Assembly (NCBI RefSeq): GCF_004365655.1 | Contig: NZ_SOEO01000003.1 | Location: forward strand, 248,001 to 312,000 | Origin: Epilithonimonas xixisoli | GTDB taxonomy: Bacteria > Bacteroidota > Bacteroidia > Flavobacteriales > Weeksellaceae | Length of the DNA: 64,000 nucleotides | Direction of reading: 5' to 3' | Made by a program: the position numbers and the translations under genes | Part shown: one piece after another, positions 8,124 through 16,131 of the stretch | How positions within the stretch are numbered: the stretch's first letter is position 1 | Layout of the letters: every line of letters begins with the position of its first letter | The notes under the pieces: model-generated | Databases searched by the model: none | What the model saw: only the letters and a program-made list of their open reading frames with translations | Told to the model about the DNA's origin: nothing

Positions 8124-8510
8124 TTAAGCGGCGCCTAATTTTATCTGTAGATTTTCTATCAAGTTTTCCCAATAGAGTTGGTTTTCTTCTTCATCGCCAT
8201 CCTCGCAGAAGTCGGTGATGTTCAGAGAAAGGTCGTCTGTAATTTCATCAATCACGATAGAAAGTTCGAAGAAATATTTGGTTCCTTCGTCCTCTTCCCA
8301 ACGGAATCTTACAAAACTTTCCGGCTTATAACGTATCAGTGTAGCCCTTTCAGCAGGACCACCGCCCCAGCTAAAAAAGAAATCGTCACCACGCTCTACA
8401 ACGTCGTCTGCAAACCATTCTGATAATCCTTCTGCACTTGCCAAATACTCATACAAAATCTCCGAGAGACAATGCATATTGTATTCATACTGCACTTTCG
8501 TTTTCGCCAT
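8124..8510 (-). CDS. START-like (SRPBCC fold) domain protein
   Basis: A 128-residue soluble protein of the START/AHSA1-like fold found across Bacteroidota. Visible family marks are the N-terminal KVQYEYNMHCLSEILYEYLAS, the WFADDV turn, the FSWGGG block and a C-terminal amphipathic helix (LYWENLIENLQIKLG). The fold makes a hydrophobic cavity that binds small ligands in other members; no ligand is known here. It is separated from the downstream gene by a terminator, so it is likely monocistronic. Confidence 0.85.
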   Translation of the reverse strand: MAKTKVQYEYNMHCLSEILYEYLASAEGLSEWFADDVVERGDDFFFSWGGGPAERATLIRYKPESFVRFRWEEDEGTKYFFELSIVIDEITDDLSLNITDFCEDGDEEENQLYWENLIENLQIKLGAA

Positions 8511-8909
8511 ATTCTAATTCTAATTGTGGCGCAATATATAAATTAATTTCTTATTTCCAAATCAAAATGTCTATGGAAATACAAAATTTTTATAGAAATA
8601 ATGTATGATTTTTATTAGCCGATTTGATACAGATGATTAATACTAATTTTTAGAATAATTGCGATCGCTTTTGAAGCTGGGTTTTATTTTTTATGGCAGC
8701 TATTCCGTCTTCCGTTCCCAATCTTTTTGCCCACGCTTTTCCAGCCACAAAAAAGGATTTCCACTCAAGCCGGGCTGCAGATTCAATATAAAATAAGATT
8801 TGTCGTTTCAAAAAGCGGCGAAGCTGCGTAATGTTGGTAGGAAATTAAGCTAATCATCAAAGTAGGTGCGAAGCACTGAAATGCTGGTTTCTTAATCTTA
8901 TTCAAATAT
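8511..8909. other. Intergenic region of 399 bp with repeat elements
   Basis: No credible coding sequence. It contains AT-rich DNA upstream of the START-like gene, an isolated GCGATCGC palindrome (8661-8668), dispersed repeat copy B (8695-8779), and two short GCGAAGC-bearing phrases (8815-8890, with GTAGGTGCGAAGCACTG) that resemble the GTAGGTGC repeat units at 55.4 kb. It lies between two minus-strand genes. Confidence 0.6.
8695..8779 (+). repeat. Dispersed stem-loop repeat, copy B
   Basis: Begins GGCAGC and ends GGGCTGCA, so the end stem is GCAGC/GCTGC, a third version of the stem seen in the other copies. Shared strings are CCGTTCCCAATCTTTTTGCC, CCAGCCACAAAAAAGGATTT and CCACTCAAGCCGGG. The inner stem pairs AATCTTTTT with AAAAAAGGATT with one bulged G. 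Confidence 0.85.
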
Positions 8910-10088
8910 TTATTCCACTTCATTCAAAGCTTCTAAAATAATCGCGCAACCTTTCCGGATTTCATCTTCCGAGATGGTCAAAGGCGGGGAGATTCTCATA
9001 TATTCATTTCGATAAAGTTGCCAAAACACAATCAATCCTTTTTCCATACATCTGGAAGCGACTTTCAAAGTATATTCTGGATTTCCAAGATTTACAGCCA
9101 ACATCAAACCTTTTCCGTTCACATTTTTGATTTTTGGATGAACGAGCAATTCTCGGAAGAGTTTTTCTTTTTTATCAGTTTCCTCCATCAATCCACTTTC
9201 CAAAACTTCTTTCAACGTTGCAAGAGAAGCGGCAGCAATCAACGGATTTCCACCAAAAGTCGTAATGTGTCCCAACTTCGGCGAATGTGAAAGGCTGGTC
9301 ATAATTTCTCTGGAACTCATAAAAGCACCCACCGGAACGCCGCCGCCCATTCCTTTTCCCATTACAAGAATATCGGGAACAATCCCAAAATGTTCGAACG
9401 CAAATAATTTTCCTGTACGTCCAAAACCCGGCTGAATCTCATCAAGAATCAACAAAGCACCAACTTCCTCACAACGCTTTTTCAGCTGAATAAAGTAATT
9501 GTCTTTTGGCATGATAAATCCTGCCGCACCTTGGATGGTTTCTACAATCACACAAGCCGTTTTCTCTGTGATTTTATCAAAATCATTCTCGTTATTGAAC
9601 TCGATGAAATTGACCATTGGCAACAACGGACGGAATTCTCGTTTGTGAACTTCGTTTCCTGCAACCGAAAGTGCGCCGTGCGTGTTCCCGTGATAAGCTT
9701 CTTTGAACGCGATGATTTCTTCTCTTCCCGTGTAACGCTTTGCCAATTTCAAACTTCCGTCAATAGCTTCTGCACCGGAGTTTACGAGATAGGTCACTTC
9801 CAAAGGTTCTGGTGTGGATTGTGCCAAAAGTCTGCAAAGCTCAACCGGTTTTTCCTGTGCGTATTCGCCATAAACCATCACGTGAAGGTATTTGTCTGCT
9901 TGTTCTTTGATAGCGTTCACAACCTTGGGATGCGAATGTCCCAAAGTATTTGCAGAAACGCCGGCTACAAAGTCGAGATAAGCTTTTCCGTTTTTTCCGT
10001 AGATGTAGCTTCCTTCTGCTTTTTCTACTTCGAAACCTGCAGCGTACGGAGTTGTTTGGGCTTGGTATTGAAAGAAATCTTGTTTCAT
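8910..10088 (-). CDS. Class III PLP-dependent aminotransferase (ornithine/acetylornithine type)
   Basis: A 392-residue cytoplasmic enzyme of fold type I, expected to move an amino group between an omega-amino acid and a keto acid. PLP-site marks are NSGAEAIDGSLKLAK (about residue 108), YHGNTHGALS (about 140), the Asp in LILDEIQPGFGRTG (about 215) and the Schiff-base Lys in GKGMGGGVPVGAF (about 245). Length fits acetylornithine, ornithine or lysine aminotransferase-like groups. I cannot tell the substrate, and no arginine-pathway genes sit nearby. All catalytic residues look intact, in contrast to the class IV-fold protein at 7257. Confidence 0.92.
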   Translation of the reverse strand: MKQDFFQYQAQTTPYAAGFEVEKAEGSYIYGKNGKAYLDFVAGVSANTLGHSHPKVVNAIKEQADKYLHVMVYGEYAQEKPVELCRLLAQSTPEPLEVTYLVNSGAEAIDGSLKLAKRYTGREEIIAFKEAYHGNTHGALSVAGNEVHKREFRPLLPMVNFIEFNNENDFDKITEKTACVIVETIQGAAGFIMPKDNYFIQLKKRCEEVGALLILDEIQPGFGRTGKLFAFEHFGIVPDILVMGKGMGGGVPVGAFMSSREIMTSLSHSPKLGHITTFGGNPLIAAASLATLKEVLESGLMEETDKKEKLFRELLVHPKIKNVNGKGLMLAVNLGNPEYTLKVASRCMEKGLIVFWQLYRNEYMRISPPLTISEDEIRKGCAIILEALNEVE

Positions 10089-10089
10089 T

Positions 10090-10135
10090 TTTTTTAATAG
10101 ATGTTAGAAATTAGATTTTAGAAATGGGATTTTGC
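10090..10135. repeat. Short degenerate tandem repeat (TTAGAAATTAGATTTTAGAAAT type)
   Basis: Upstream of the aminotransferase the sequence TAGATGTTAGAAATTAGATT (from about 10098) consists of drifting copies of a 7-9 bp TTAGAnnT unit. Similar tracts lie at about 15066-15106 and 61567-61600. Confidence 0.45.
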
Positions 10136-10231
10136 ATCCATTGATTTTCAGTAAGAAATGCTCTTCTTAATTCATTACAAAGTTCCGAAATTTTGAAGTT
10201 ATGTTCTTTGAAATGACAAATGTTTCACCTC

Positions 10232-10327
10232 TGCGAAGCGCGCCCCGACTTGAACGTAGCTCATTTTTTTGTGGCTGGAAAAGCACAGGCAAAAAAATAG
10301 CGGGAGTGGAAGGCGGATGAGGCGCCC
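10232..10327 (-). repeat. Dispersed stem-loop repeat, copy C (reverse orientation)
   Basis: In its own orientation it starts GGGCGCC and ends GGGGCGCGCTTCGC. The inner part is the second variant: CCACTCCCGCTATTTTTT near the start and AAAAAAATGAGCTACGTTC near the end, still with CCAGCCAC and TCAAGTCGGG. GCTATTTTTT pairs with AAAAAAT-G-AGC. It lies just after the OstA-like gene (minus strand). Confidence 0.85.
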
Positions 10328-10335
10328 TAATAAAA

Positions 10336-12081
10336 TTACTTCTTCACGCGAGTTGGCGTTTTCGGCTTGTTCTTTTCTTCGAGCTTCTTGCGTTCAGCAT
10401 CGGCTCGTTCGAAGAGAGAATTATCTGATTCGTAAACGATTTCGGGATAGTTGGGTGTGTCGAGGAAAATATCGCCCCATTTCTGAGGCCGATCTTTGGT
10501 ATTCCAATTGAAATCCTTGAAAAAACGTTCGTCTTTTGAAACTTTACTCATCGGATAGATGTCGGAATTGGCTCCTACATTGCAATCGACCTGCTCCAAG
10601 CGGCGTTCTATGAAATGCGCTACAATCTCTCCGCAAGTGGAAAGCGCCACGCCAATTCTGGTGACTTCTTTCGTTTTTTCATTGGTGTCATCAGCATAAG
10701 TGATGGCTTGTGCATTGCCGACAGCTTTTGCAATGTCAATCGAATTATCCTTGAGATAAACAATCATATTCTTGCTTTTGATTTGATTGAATTCATCTTT
10801 CAAATTCAAAGAATCTGCTTTGCTGATTGCGAATGCGTTGCCCAAAACGCGGATGGAATCTGTAATCTCTTTTTCGGGATCGCTGTAGATTCGGATTTCG
10901 TCGCCAGTGATTTGTTTTGCACCCATCCAAAGCATTGGTTTGCGCATCAGGTGCATCTCGCCATCGGTCTCGTTGAAACTAAGAGAATCTGCGCGGCCTT
11001 GCATATTGGGTTTGAAAATTCTTACTTTTCTGAAAGCTCTCACGAAGCTTTTTTTCTTGAGTGCGTTTGCCGAATCTGGTTTTTGAAAACTCAGGAATTT
11101 GTCCGCCGACATATAGACGGAATCTTTGCTGAGAACCTTGACCAAATAAGGTTTGTCCGTCACCATTGCAGAATCTTTTTTCTCGTAGATTTCGCCGTAA
11201 CCACCTTTGATGTAGCGTTTTTCTTTTGGATCGTCTAAGGTCACATTTCCGGTTCCTTTTCCAAAGCCTGTATTTCTGTTGAAGTAAAGTTTGTCACCCG
11301 TCAGAACTTTTTCGTTGTAATGGATTCTGGAATTTTTGTTGAGGAAAGATTCGTTGGTTTTGGAATTATGCGTTCCTAATTCTGTGTAAACGTAATTTCT
11401 TGGATTGTCTTTGGCTCGAATGGTTGTTGGACCAAAGAAGTCTGAAACGCCGGTGTTTTGATTGGTTTTGATATTATCGCTGACAATGGTGTATTTATCA
11501 GTTTCGATATTGGAACGTCCAATGAAATCGATCATTTTAGTATTGAGATGATAGGTCGCTGTTTTGGTGTACATCACGCTTCCGTCATTGCTATAAATCG
11601 TTCCGCCGGTGTTGAAATAAGCGGTGTTTGGGATTTTGTCGTAATAAAGTGTTTCTGTTTTGATGGTTTGCTTTGGATCGGTAAGCACGACGTTTCTTTT
11701 GGCAATTCCACGTTCTGTGTTGCCATCGTATTCCATTTCTTCTGCAGTGATTTTGCTTCCGTCGGTCGTGGTGAGAACCACATTTCCGATAGCTTTCAGG
11801 AAGTTTTCTTTTTGATAAAAAACCACTTCGTCTGCTGTGAGAATAGAACCTTGCTGCTCGAACATCACATTTCCAGAAAAAACAGGATTGCCTTCGTATT
11901 TGTCCGCTTTGACTCCAAAATTATCAGAATGCTTGTGCTGAACTTTCTTCGAAGCTTCTTTCTTAGGATTTGGATTATTAAAAAAAGGATCTTTTACCAA
12001 ACCGGGATTTTGGGTAGGCGTTACCTGTCCAAATAGTTTGATAACAATGAAAAATAGAATTAGAAAAAAGGATTTCTTCAT
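10336..12081 (-). CDS. OstA-like (LptA/LptD N-terminal type) envelope protein
   Basis: A 581-residue exported protein with an N-terminal signal (MKKSFFLILFFIVIKLFGQ). From about residue 50 it consists of repeating beta-rich OstA-like units such as GNVMFEQQGSILTADEVVFY and SKITAEEMEYDG, like those that bind lipopolysaccharide in LptA and the LptD N-terminus. It probably helps carry LPS across the periplasm. The Lys/Arg-rich end (KKLEEKNKPKTPTRVKK) is unusual. Its ATG overlaps the stop of the upstream Fur-family gene by one base (TAATG), so the two are translationally coupled. It is larger than LptA and lacks the LptD barrel. Confidence 0.85.
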   Translation of the reverse strand: MKKSFFLILFFIVIKLFGQVTPTQNPGLVKDPFFNNPNPKKEASKKVQHKHSDNFGVKADKYEGNPVFSGNVMFEQQGSILTADEVVFYQKENFLKAIGNVVLTTTDGSKITAEEMEYDGNTERGIAKRNVVLTDPKQTIKTETLYYDKIPNTAYFNTGGTIYSNDGSVMYTKTATYHLNTKMIDFIGRSNIETDKYTIVSDNIKTNQNTGVSDFFGPTTIRAKDNPRNYVYTELGTHNSKTNESFLNKNSRIHYNEKVLTGDKLYFNRNTGFGKGTGNVTLDDPKEKRYIKGGYGEIYEKKDSAMVTDKPYLVKVLSKDSVYMSADKFLSFQKPDSANALKKKSFVRAFRKVRIFKPNMQGRADSLSFNETDGEMHLMRKPMLWMGAKQITGDEIRIYSDPEKEITDSIRVLGNAFAISKADSLNLKDEFNQIKSKNMIVYLKDNSIDIAKAVGNAQAITYADDTNEKTKEVTRIGVALSTCGEIVAHFIERRLEQVDCNVGANSDIYPMSKVSKDERFFKDFNWNTKDRPQKWGDIFLDTPNYPEIVYESDNSLFERADAERKKLEEKNKPKTPTRVKK

Positions 12082-12560
12082 TAATTTTCAGACTTCTTGT
12101 GTCCGTAAAAATACAGAGAGTGCGTATCAATACTCACGCCAAATGCCTTCTCGATAGAGTCTTTGATGCCTTGGATTCTTGGATCGCAAAACTCGATAAT
12201 CTCTTCGATTTCTTTGTCAGAATCTTGTTTGTAAATCACCAAATGATCGTGTTGCTTATCAAAATAAGATTTCTCGTAAGAAGATGTACTCAATGTTTTT
12301 TCTCCGAACTGGTGCTTTCTGATCAAGCCTGCATCCAGGAAAATCTCAATTGTGTTGTAGATTGTAGCCTTGCTCACGTGGTATTTTTTCTGCATCATCA
12401 GAAGATAGAGATCGTCCACGTTGAAGTGATGTTCCATATTGTAGATTTCTTCCAAAATGGTGTAGCGTTCCGGCGTGTTCCGGAAACCTTTATCCATAAG
12501 GTATTGTCTTAGAACATCTTTTATAGTTGCGATATTCAACTCTTTTTGTTTCGTATCCAT
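12081..12560 (-). CDS. Fur-family metal-dependent transcription regulator
   Basis: A 159-residue winged-helix regulator of the Fur/PerR/Zur family. The DNA-binding helix region KYHVSKATIYNTIEIFLDAGL (about residues 58-78) and metal-site segments HHFNVDD and HDH are visible. The CxxC pair that usually holds a structural zinc after the HDH segment is absent (HDHLVIYKQDSD), so it belongs to a CxxC-less subgroup. I cannot say whether it senses iron, peroxide or zinc. It sits 28 bp after kup and overlaps the OstA-like gene, so the three are probably one operon. Confidence 0.9.
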   Translation of the reverse strand: MDTKQKELNIATIKDVLRQYLMDKGFRNTPERYTILEEIYNMEHHFNVDDLYLLMMQKKYHVSKATIYNTIEIFLDAGLIRKHQFGEKTLSTSSYEKSYFDKQHDHLVIYKQDSDKEIEEIIEFCDPRIQGIKDSIEKAFGVSIDTHSLYFYGHKKSEN

Positions 12561-12588
12561 CTTACAAAATTAGCGATTTTTTTTCTGA

Positions 12589-14568
12589 TTAATCAAAATG
12601 CTTGCCTTCGAGTCTTTCTATCTTCTCAGTTTTGATTTTCTGATCGAGTAGTGGTGCAGATTCCACCACCACATTGTGGCTGGCAACACCGTATGCAGTG
12701 AAATCATTACTTCCTAATTTCTTCACAAAATTGTAGATATTAAGAATAATCTTATCTCGAATTGTCAATAAGAAATCATTGATATAAACATTATCAATAA
12801 TCACAAATTTAAGATCCGGCGGAATATTGTGAGCACGCAAAGACGGATGGGAACTTCTGGCTGGGATGGTGCCTTCTTCCATCATATCTGTCAATACTTG
12901 CTGGAAATAATCATTGATTCTTCTGTCTCGTTTAAATCCTAAAAGAAAACTGATTTTGTAAATCGTTCCAGGCAAAACTTCTTCTACATTGTATTTGAAA
13001 CTATAAGGATCTTCTTGATTGACGATATTTAAAATGAAATAATGATCCGCTCTTTTAGGCTGAGCTCTGATAATTGAATAAATAATCTTCGATTCCACTT
13101 CGTCTTCTCTTTTTGCACGGCTGATGAAGGCAAGATTGGTCGCGTATTTTGGAATCGTCTCATCCAGTTTCATATCCTTGATGGTCGAAATATATTTCTC
13201 AAGTTTTACAAATTTGATAAATGTTGTCTTGATGATTCTACCATTGTACCAAGCGTACATACAGATTCCGATGAAGCCGGCAAGAAGAACAGACATCCAA
13301 CCGCCATCCATAAATTTGATGATATTGGCACTGAAAAATCCTCCTTCGATACTAATATAAATAACGGCGAAAATTCCGATAAAGACTTTTTTAGTTCGTG
13401 ATTTTAGGAACCAGAAAATCAAAAGAATCGTTGTCATCAGCATCGTTACAGTGATGGAAAGTCCGTAAGCGGCCTCCATTTTACTTGATTCTTTGAAGAA
13501 TAAAACCACTACAAAACAAAGTAACAATAATCCCCAGTTGATTTTAGGAATATACATTTGACCTTTGATTCCCGATGGATATTCGATTTCCTGATTTGGC
13601 CAAAAGTTGAGTGACATTGCTTCGGAAAACATCGTAAAAGCGCCTGTAATTACCGCTTGACTGGCGATGATTGCTGCCATTGTTGCGAGAACCACGGCTG
13701 GGATAATAAACCATTCAGGCATAATTCCGAAGAAAGGATTCTTTCCTTGGAACACTTCATTGTAATTATTAAGAAGCCAAGCGCCTTGTCCTAAGTAGTT
13801 CAGAATCAGCATTATTTTTACGAAAATCCAACTCACTCGGATATTCTTGATGCCGCAATGTCCAAGATCAGAATATAAGGCTTCTGCACCAGTCGTACAA
13901 AGAAAAACGGCGCCCAAAATCACAATCGCACTTGGAGAATTGTAGATTAATTTGACTGCGTAATAAGGATTGAAAGCCTTCAAGACCATCGGGTGATCTA
14001 TCAAATGAACCAATCCGAAACCTCCTAAAACCAAAAACCAAATGACCATAATTGGTCCGAAAAATTTACCAATGAAACTGGTTCCAAACTGCTGAACGAA
14101 AAAGATGATGACCAAAATAACCAATGTTATCGGGACAATCGGCGGTTTATGCATTACGAGTTCCAGACCTTCTATGGCAGAAATCACAGTCATAGATGGG
14201 GTGATGATGCTGTCTGCCACGAGAGTTGCCGCACCAATGATTGCAATAATGTAGAGCCACTTTTTCTTAAATCGTTTGACGAGAGAGTACAGAGAAAGTA
14301 TGCCGCCTTCGCCTTTGTTATCAGCTTTAAGCGCGATGATAACATATTTGATAGTCGTCTGCAAAGTCAGGGTCCAAATGATGCAAGACAATGCACCTTC
14401 AATATATTCTTCGGAGATAATGCCGCCAGCTTTTCCAGCGTTGATGATGGCTTTCATTACGTACAACGGCGATGTTCCGATGTCTCCGAAAACGATTCCT
14501 AATGAAACTAAAACGCCAACTGCGGAAAGTTTTTTCAGGTCAAAATGACCACTACTATCTTGCGACAT
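12589..14568 (-). CDS. kup: KUP-family potassium uptake transporter
   Basis: A 659-residue inner-membrane protein importing K+, probably with protons. The N-terminal signature GIVFGDIGTSPLYV (about residues 23-36) is diagnostic and is followed by about twelve membrane helices (to about residue 450). A cytoplasmic C-terminal domain of about 200 residues completes the usual layout. An exact -7 box lies 28 bp upstream. It appears to be the first gene of a kup - Fur - OstA-like operon, an unusual combination of K+ uptake, metal regulation and LPS transport. Confidence 0.94.
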   Translation of the reverse strand: MSQDSSGHFDLKKLSAVGVLVSLGIVFGDIGTSPLYVMKAIINAGKAGGIISEEYIEGALSCIIWTLTLQTTIKYVIIALKADNKGEGGILSLYSLVKRFKKKWLYIIAIIGAATLVADSIITPSMTVISAIEGLELVMHKPPIVPITLVILVIIFFVQQFGTSFIGKFFGPIMVIWFLVLGGFGLVHLIDHPMVLKAFNPYYAVKLIYNSPSAIVILGAVFLCTTGAEALYSDLGHCGIKNIRVSWIFVKIMLILNYLGQGAWLLNNYNEVFQGKNPFFGIMPEWFIIPAVVLATMAAIIASQAVITGAFTMFSEAMSLNFWPNQEIEYPSGIKGQMYIPKINWGLLLLCFVVVLFFKESSKMEAAYGLSITVTMLMTTILLIFWFLKSRTKKVFIGIFAVIYISIEGGFFSANIIKFMDGGWMSVLLAGFIGICMYAWYNGRIIKTTFIKFVKLEKYISTIKDMKLDETIPKYATNLAFISRAKREDEVESKIIYSIIRAQPKRADHYFILNIVNQEDPYSFKYNVEEVLPGTIYKISFLLGFKRDRRINDYFQQVLTDMMEEGTIPARSSHPSLRAHNIPPDLKFVIIDNVYINDFLLTIRDKIILNIYNFVKKLGSNDFTAYGVASHNVVVESAPLLDQKIKTEKIERLEGKHFD

Positions 14569-14595
14569 AATTAATTATTCTAAAAAATAATTTTG

Positions 14596-14603
14596 CAAAT
14601 TTA
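14596..14603 (-). promoter_or_regulatory. -7 box of the kup promoter
   Basis: On the minus strand TAAATTTG matches TAnnTTTG exactly, 27 bp before the ATG at 14568. No convincing -33 TTTG is seen at 19-21 bp. Confidence 0.55.
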
Positions 14604-14736
14604 GATTATTTTACAATCTGAAAATTTTTTTTAATGAAAATGTAATATAGGAAGCTGAAATATTTTGGGTTTTAAAATTATTGAATTGATAATCAGTTGG
14701 TTAATTTGTTTCTGAAAGTCTGATTAACTTTAAATT

Positions 14737-15066
14737 TTACAAATATTTGATGAAACTCCAGAATTTTCTTTTTTTGAGATAGTTTAAGTTTTGGTCATTG
14801 TCATAAGCTTCTCTTTCAAAGCTGATATTGCGGTAAGCGCGTTCTGGATTTTTGTATTTTAAATATTTGATATAATATTCTGACAAGTACCAAATGTAAA
14901 ATGGAATGATGAGCAATTCCAATTGCTGACGAATGTGGATTTTTTCGTGATTGATGAGAATCTTGTTTTGTCTGTATTCTTTTTTCTTCAGCAAAATAAA
15001 CGGGAAAAGTGTAATCCCCGAAATTTTAGTATTTTTGAGTAATCTTTGACAGACGATGATAATCAT
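14737..15066 (-). CDS. Small HExxH-containing protein
   Basis: A 109-residue protein with the motif HEKIH at residues 40-44 (INHEKIHIRQQLE), the zinc-binding pattern of metallopeptidases such as the BlaR1/M56 family. A hydrophobic stretch (LLIIPFYIWYLSEYYI, about residues 50-65) follows, and the N-terminal IIIVC strand is also hydrophobic. It is far shorter than full M56 peptidases but resembles small conserved flavobacterial proteins. A role in proteolysis is a guess. It is flanked by a degenerate tandem repeat and dispersed repeat copy D upstream. Confidence 0.7.
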   Translation of the reverse strand: MIIIVCQRLLKNTKISGITLFPFILLKKKEYRQNKILINHEKIHIRQQLELLIIPFYIWYLSEYYIKYLKYKNPERAYRNISFEREAYDNDQNLNYLKKRKFWSFIKYL

Positions 15067-15145
15067 TGTTTAGATGTGAGATATTTAGAAGTTAGATTTT
15101 AAATGTTCATTTGTTGTTTTAAAATGATATTTGGAACAGCGAATC

Positions 15146-15235
15146 TGCAACCCGACTTGAACGGAGCTCATTTTTTTGTGGCTGGAATTTAGCGATGGCA
15201 AAAAATAGCGGGAGTGGAAGGCGGAAATAGTTGCC
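15146..15235 (-). repeat. Dispersed stem-loop repeat, copy D (reverse orientation)
   Basis: In its own orientation it starts GGCAAC and ends GGGTTGC (end stem GCAAC/GTTGC). The inner part is the same variant as copy C: CCACTCCCGCTATTTTTTGC and AAAAAAATGAGCTCCGTTC, with CCAGCCAC and TCAAGTCGGG. Confidence 0.85.
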
Positions 15236-15294
15236 ATAAAAATTTAACTTATTAATCTATCAAAGATAAATATTTTGGTACAGTTTTTTAACTT

Positions 15295-15471
15295 ATGAAA
15301 CTAAATGACATCAAAGAAAATGAGGACTTTTATTATAACGAGCAAGGTTATAAGGTTTTCACAGAAAAATTCCACCTGAAACGTGGCTATTGCTGTAAAA
15401 GTGGATGCAGACATTGCCCGTATGGCTATGATAAAAAGACGGATACATTTATTAAAAAATCAAAAAATTAA
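15295..15471 (+). CDS. DUF5522 small cysteine-rich protein
   Basis: A 58-residue protein found by reading the frame directly. ATG at 15295, stop TAA at 15469-15471. The core RGYCCKSGCRHCPYGY (Cys pattern CC-x3-C-x2-C) is the hallmark of the DUF5522 family, widespread in Bacteroidota and of unknown function. Four clustered cysteines plus a His suggest metal binding. It ends 5 bp before the DUF4136 lipoprotein gene, so the two are likely cotranscribed. Confidence 0.85.
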   Translation: MKLNDIKENEDFYYNEQGYKVFTEKFHLKRGYCCKSGCRHCPYGYDKKTDTFIKKSKN

Positions 15472-15476
15472 ATAAA

Positions 15477-16016
15477 ATGAAAAAATATTTCTTCATATTA
15501 CTAGCAGCGGTTTCTTTGGGAGTGACTTCTTGTAGCCCTTTCCAAGTGAAATCAGATTATTCTGCCACGGCAAATTTTGCGAATTATAAAACTTATTTGC
15601 TGAGAACAGACGATTTGAAACTGAATGACCTCGACAAAGACAGAGTTTTGAATGAATTGTCTAAACAATTGCAATCCAAAGCTTTAACTTCTGGTCAAAA
15701 TCCGGATTTGATTGTGAATGTAAAAGCATCGCACAAAAAAGTTCAAGACATTACGACTTCTATGGGAGGCGGAATGGGCTGGGGTTGGGGACGACCTTGG
15801 GGCTGGGGCGGTGGCTTCGGAATGGGAAATACCTGGACGAACAATTACAACAGCGGAACCATAGTGATTGACATCGTGGATGCGAAAACACAAAAGTTGG
15901 TTTGGCAGGGAATCGGAAGCGGACTTTCTGTAGATTCTCCAAAGTCTAAACAAAAACAAATCCCGCAAGTTGTGGCTGAGATAATGGCGAATTATCCGCC
16001 CCAGAAAGGGAAATAG
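15477..16016 (+). CDS. DUF4136 lipoprotein
   Basis: A 179-residue secreted lipoprotein. The N-terminal signal ends in the lipobox LGVTSC (Cys at residue 19). The rest fits DUF4136: FQVKSDYSATANFANYKTY, the VNVKASHKK block, and a conserved C-terminal VIDIVDAKTQKLVWQG. A Gly/Trp-rich stretch (about residues 97-118, e.g. GWGWGRPWGWGGG) interrupts the domain, as often seen in this family. It is probably anchored in the envelope; function unknown. It follows DUF5522 closely. Confidence 0.9.
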   Translation: MKKYFFILLAAVSLGVTSCSPFQVKSDYSATANFANYKTYLLRTDDLKLNDLDKDRVLNELSKQLQSKALTSGQNPDLIVNVKASHKKVQDITTSMGGGMGWGWGRPWGWGGGFGMGNTWTNNYNSGTIVIDIVDAKTQKLVWQGIGSGLSVDSPKSKQKQIPQVVAEIMANYPPQKGK

Positions 16017-16021
16017 TTTTA

Positions 16022-16103
16022 AATATATCTCGCAGATTTTACAGATTTCGCAGATGAATATTTCAAAAATCTGCCTAATTTACAAAATCTGCGAGAAGCA
16101 TAG
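16022..16103. repeat. Inverted repeat of the CTGCGAGA type
   Basis: CTCGCAGATTTT (16029-16040) and AAAATCTGCGAG (about 16084-16095) are a perfect 12-bp inverted repeat. The middle has further AGATTTCGCAGAT/ATCTGCC phrases. A related ATCTGCGAGAA phrase lies at about 30985. It follows the DUF4136 gene. Confidence 0.6.
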
Positions 16104-16131
16104 AAACCGCTATCATTAGCGGTTTTTTTAT
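16103..16131. terminator. Terminator between convergent genes at 16.1 kb
   Basis: AAACCGCTA-TCAT-TAGCGGTTT with a following T-run (TTTTTTTA). It lies between the DUF4136 gene and the convergent ATP-cone gene and partly overlaps the latter's 3' end. Confidence 0.8.

Noticed and set aside
8661-8668. GCGATCGC palindrome as a functional site
   Set aside because: Only one copy seen, with no positional link to a gene.
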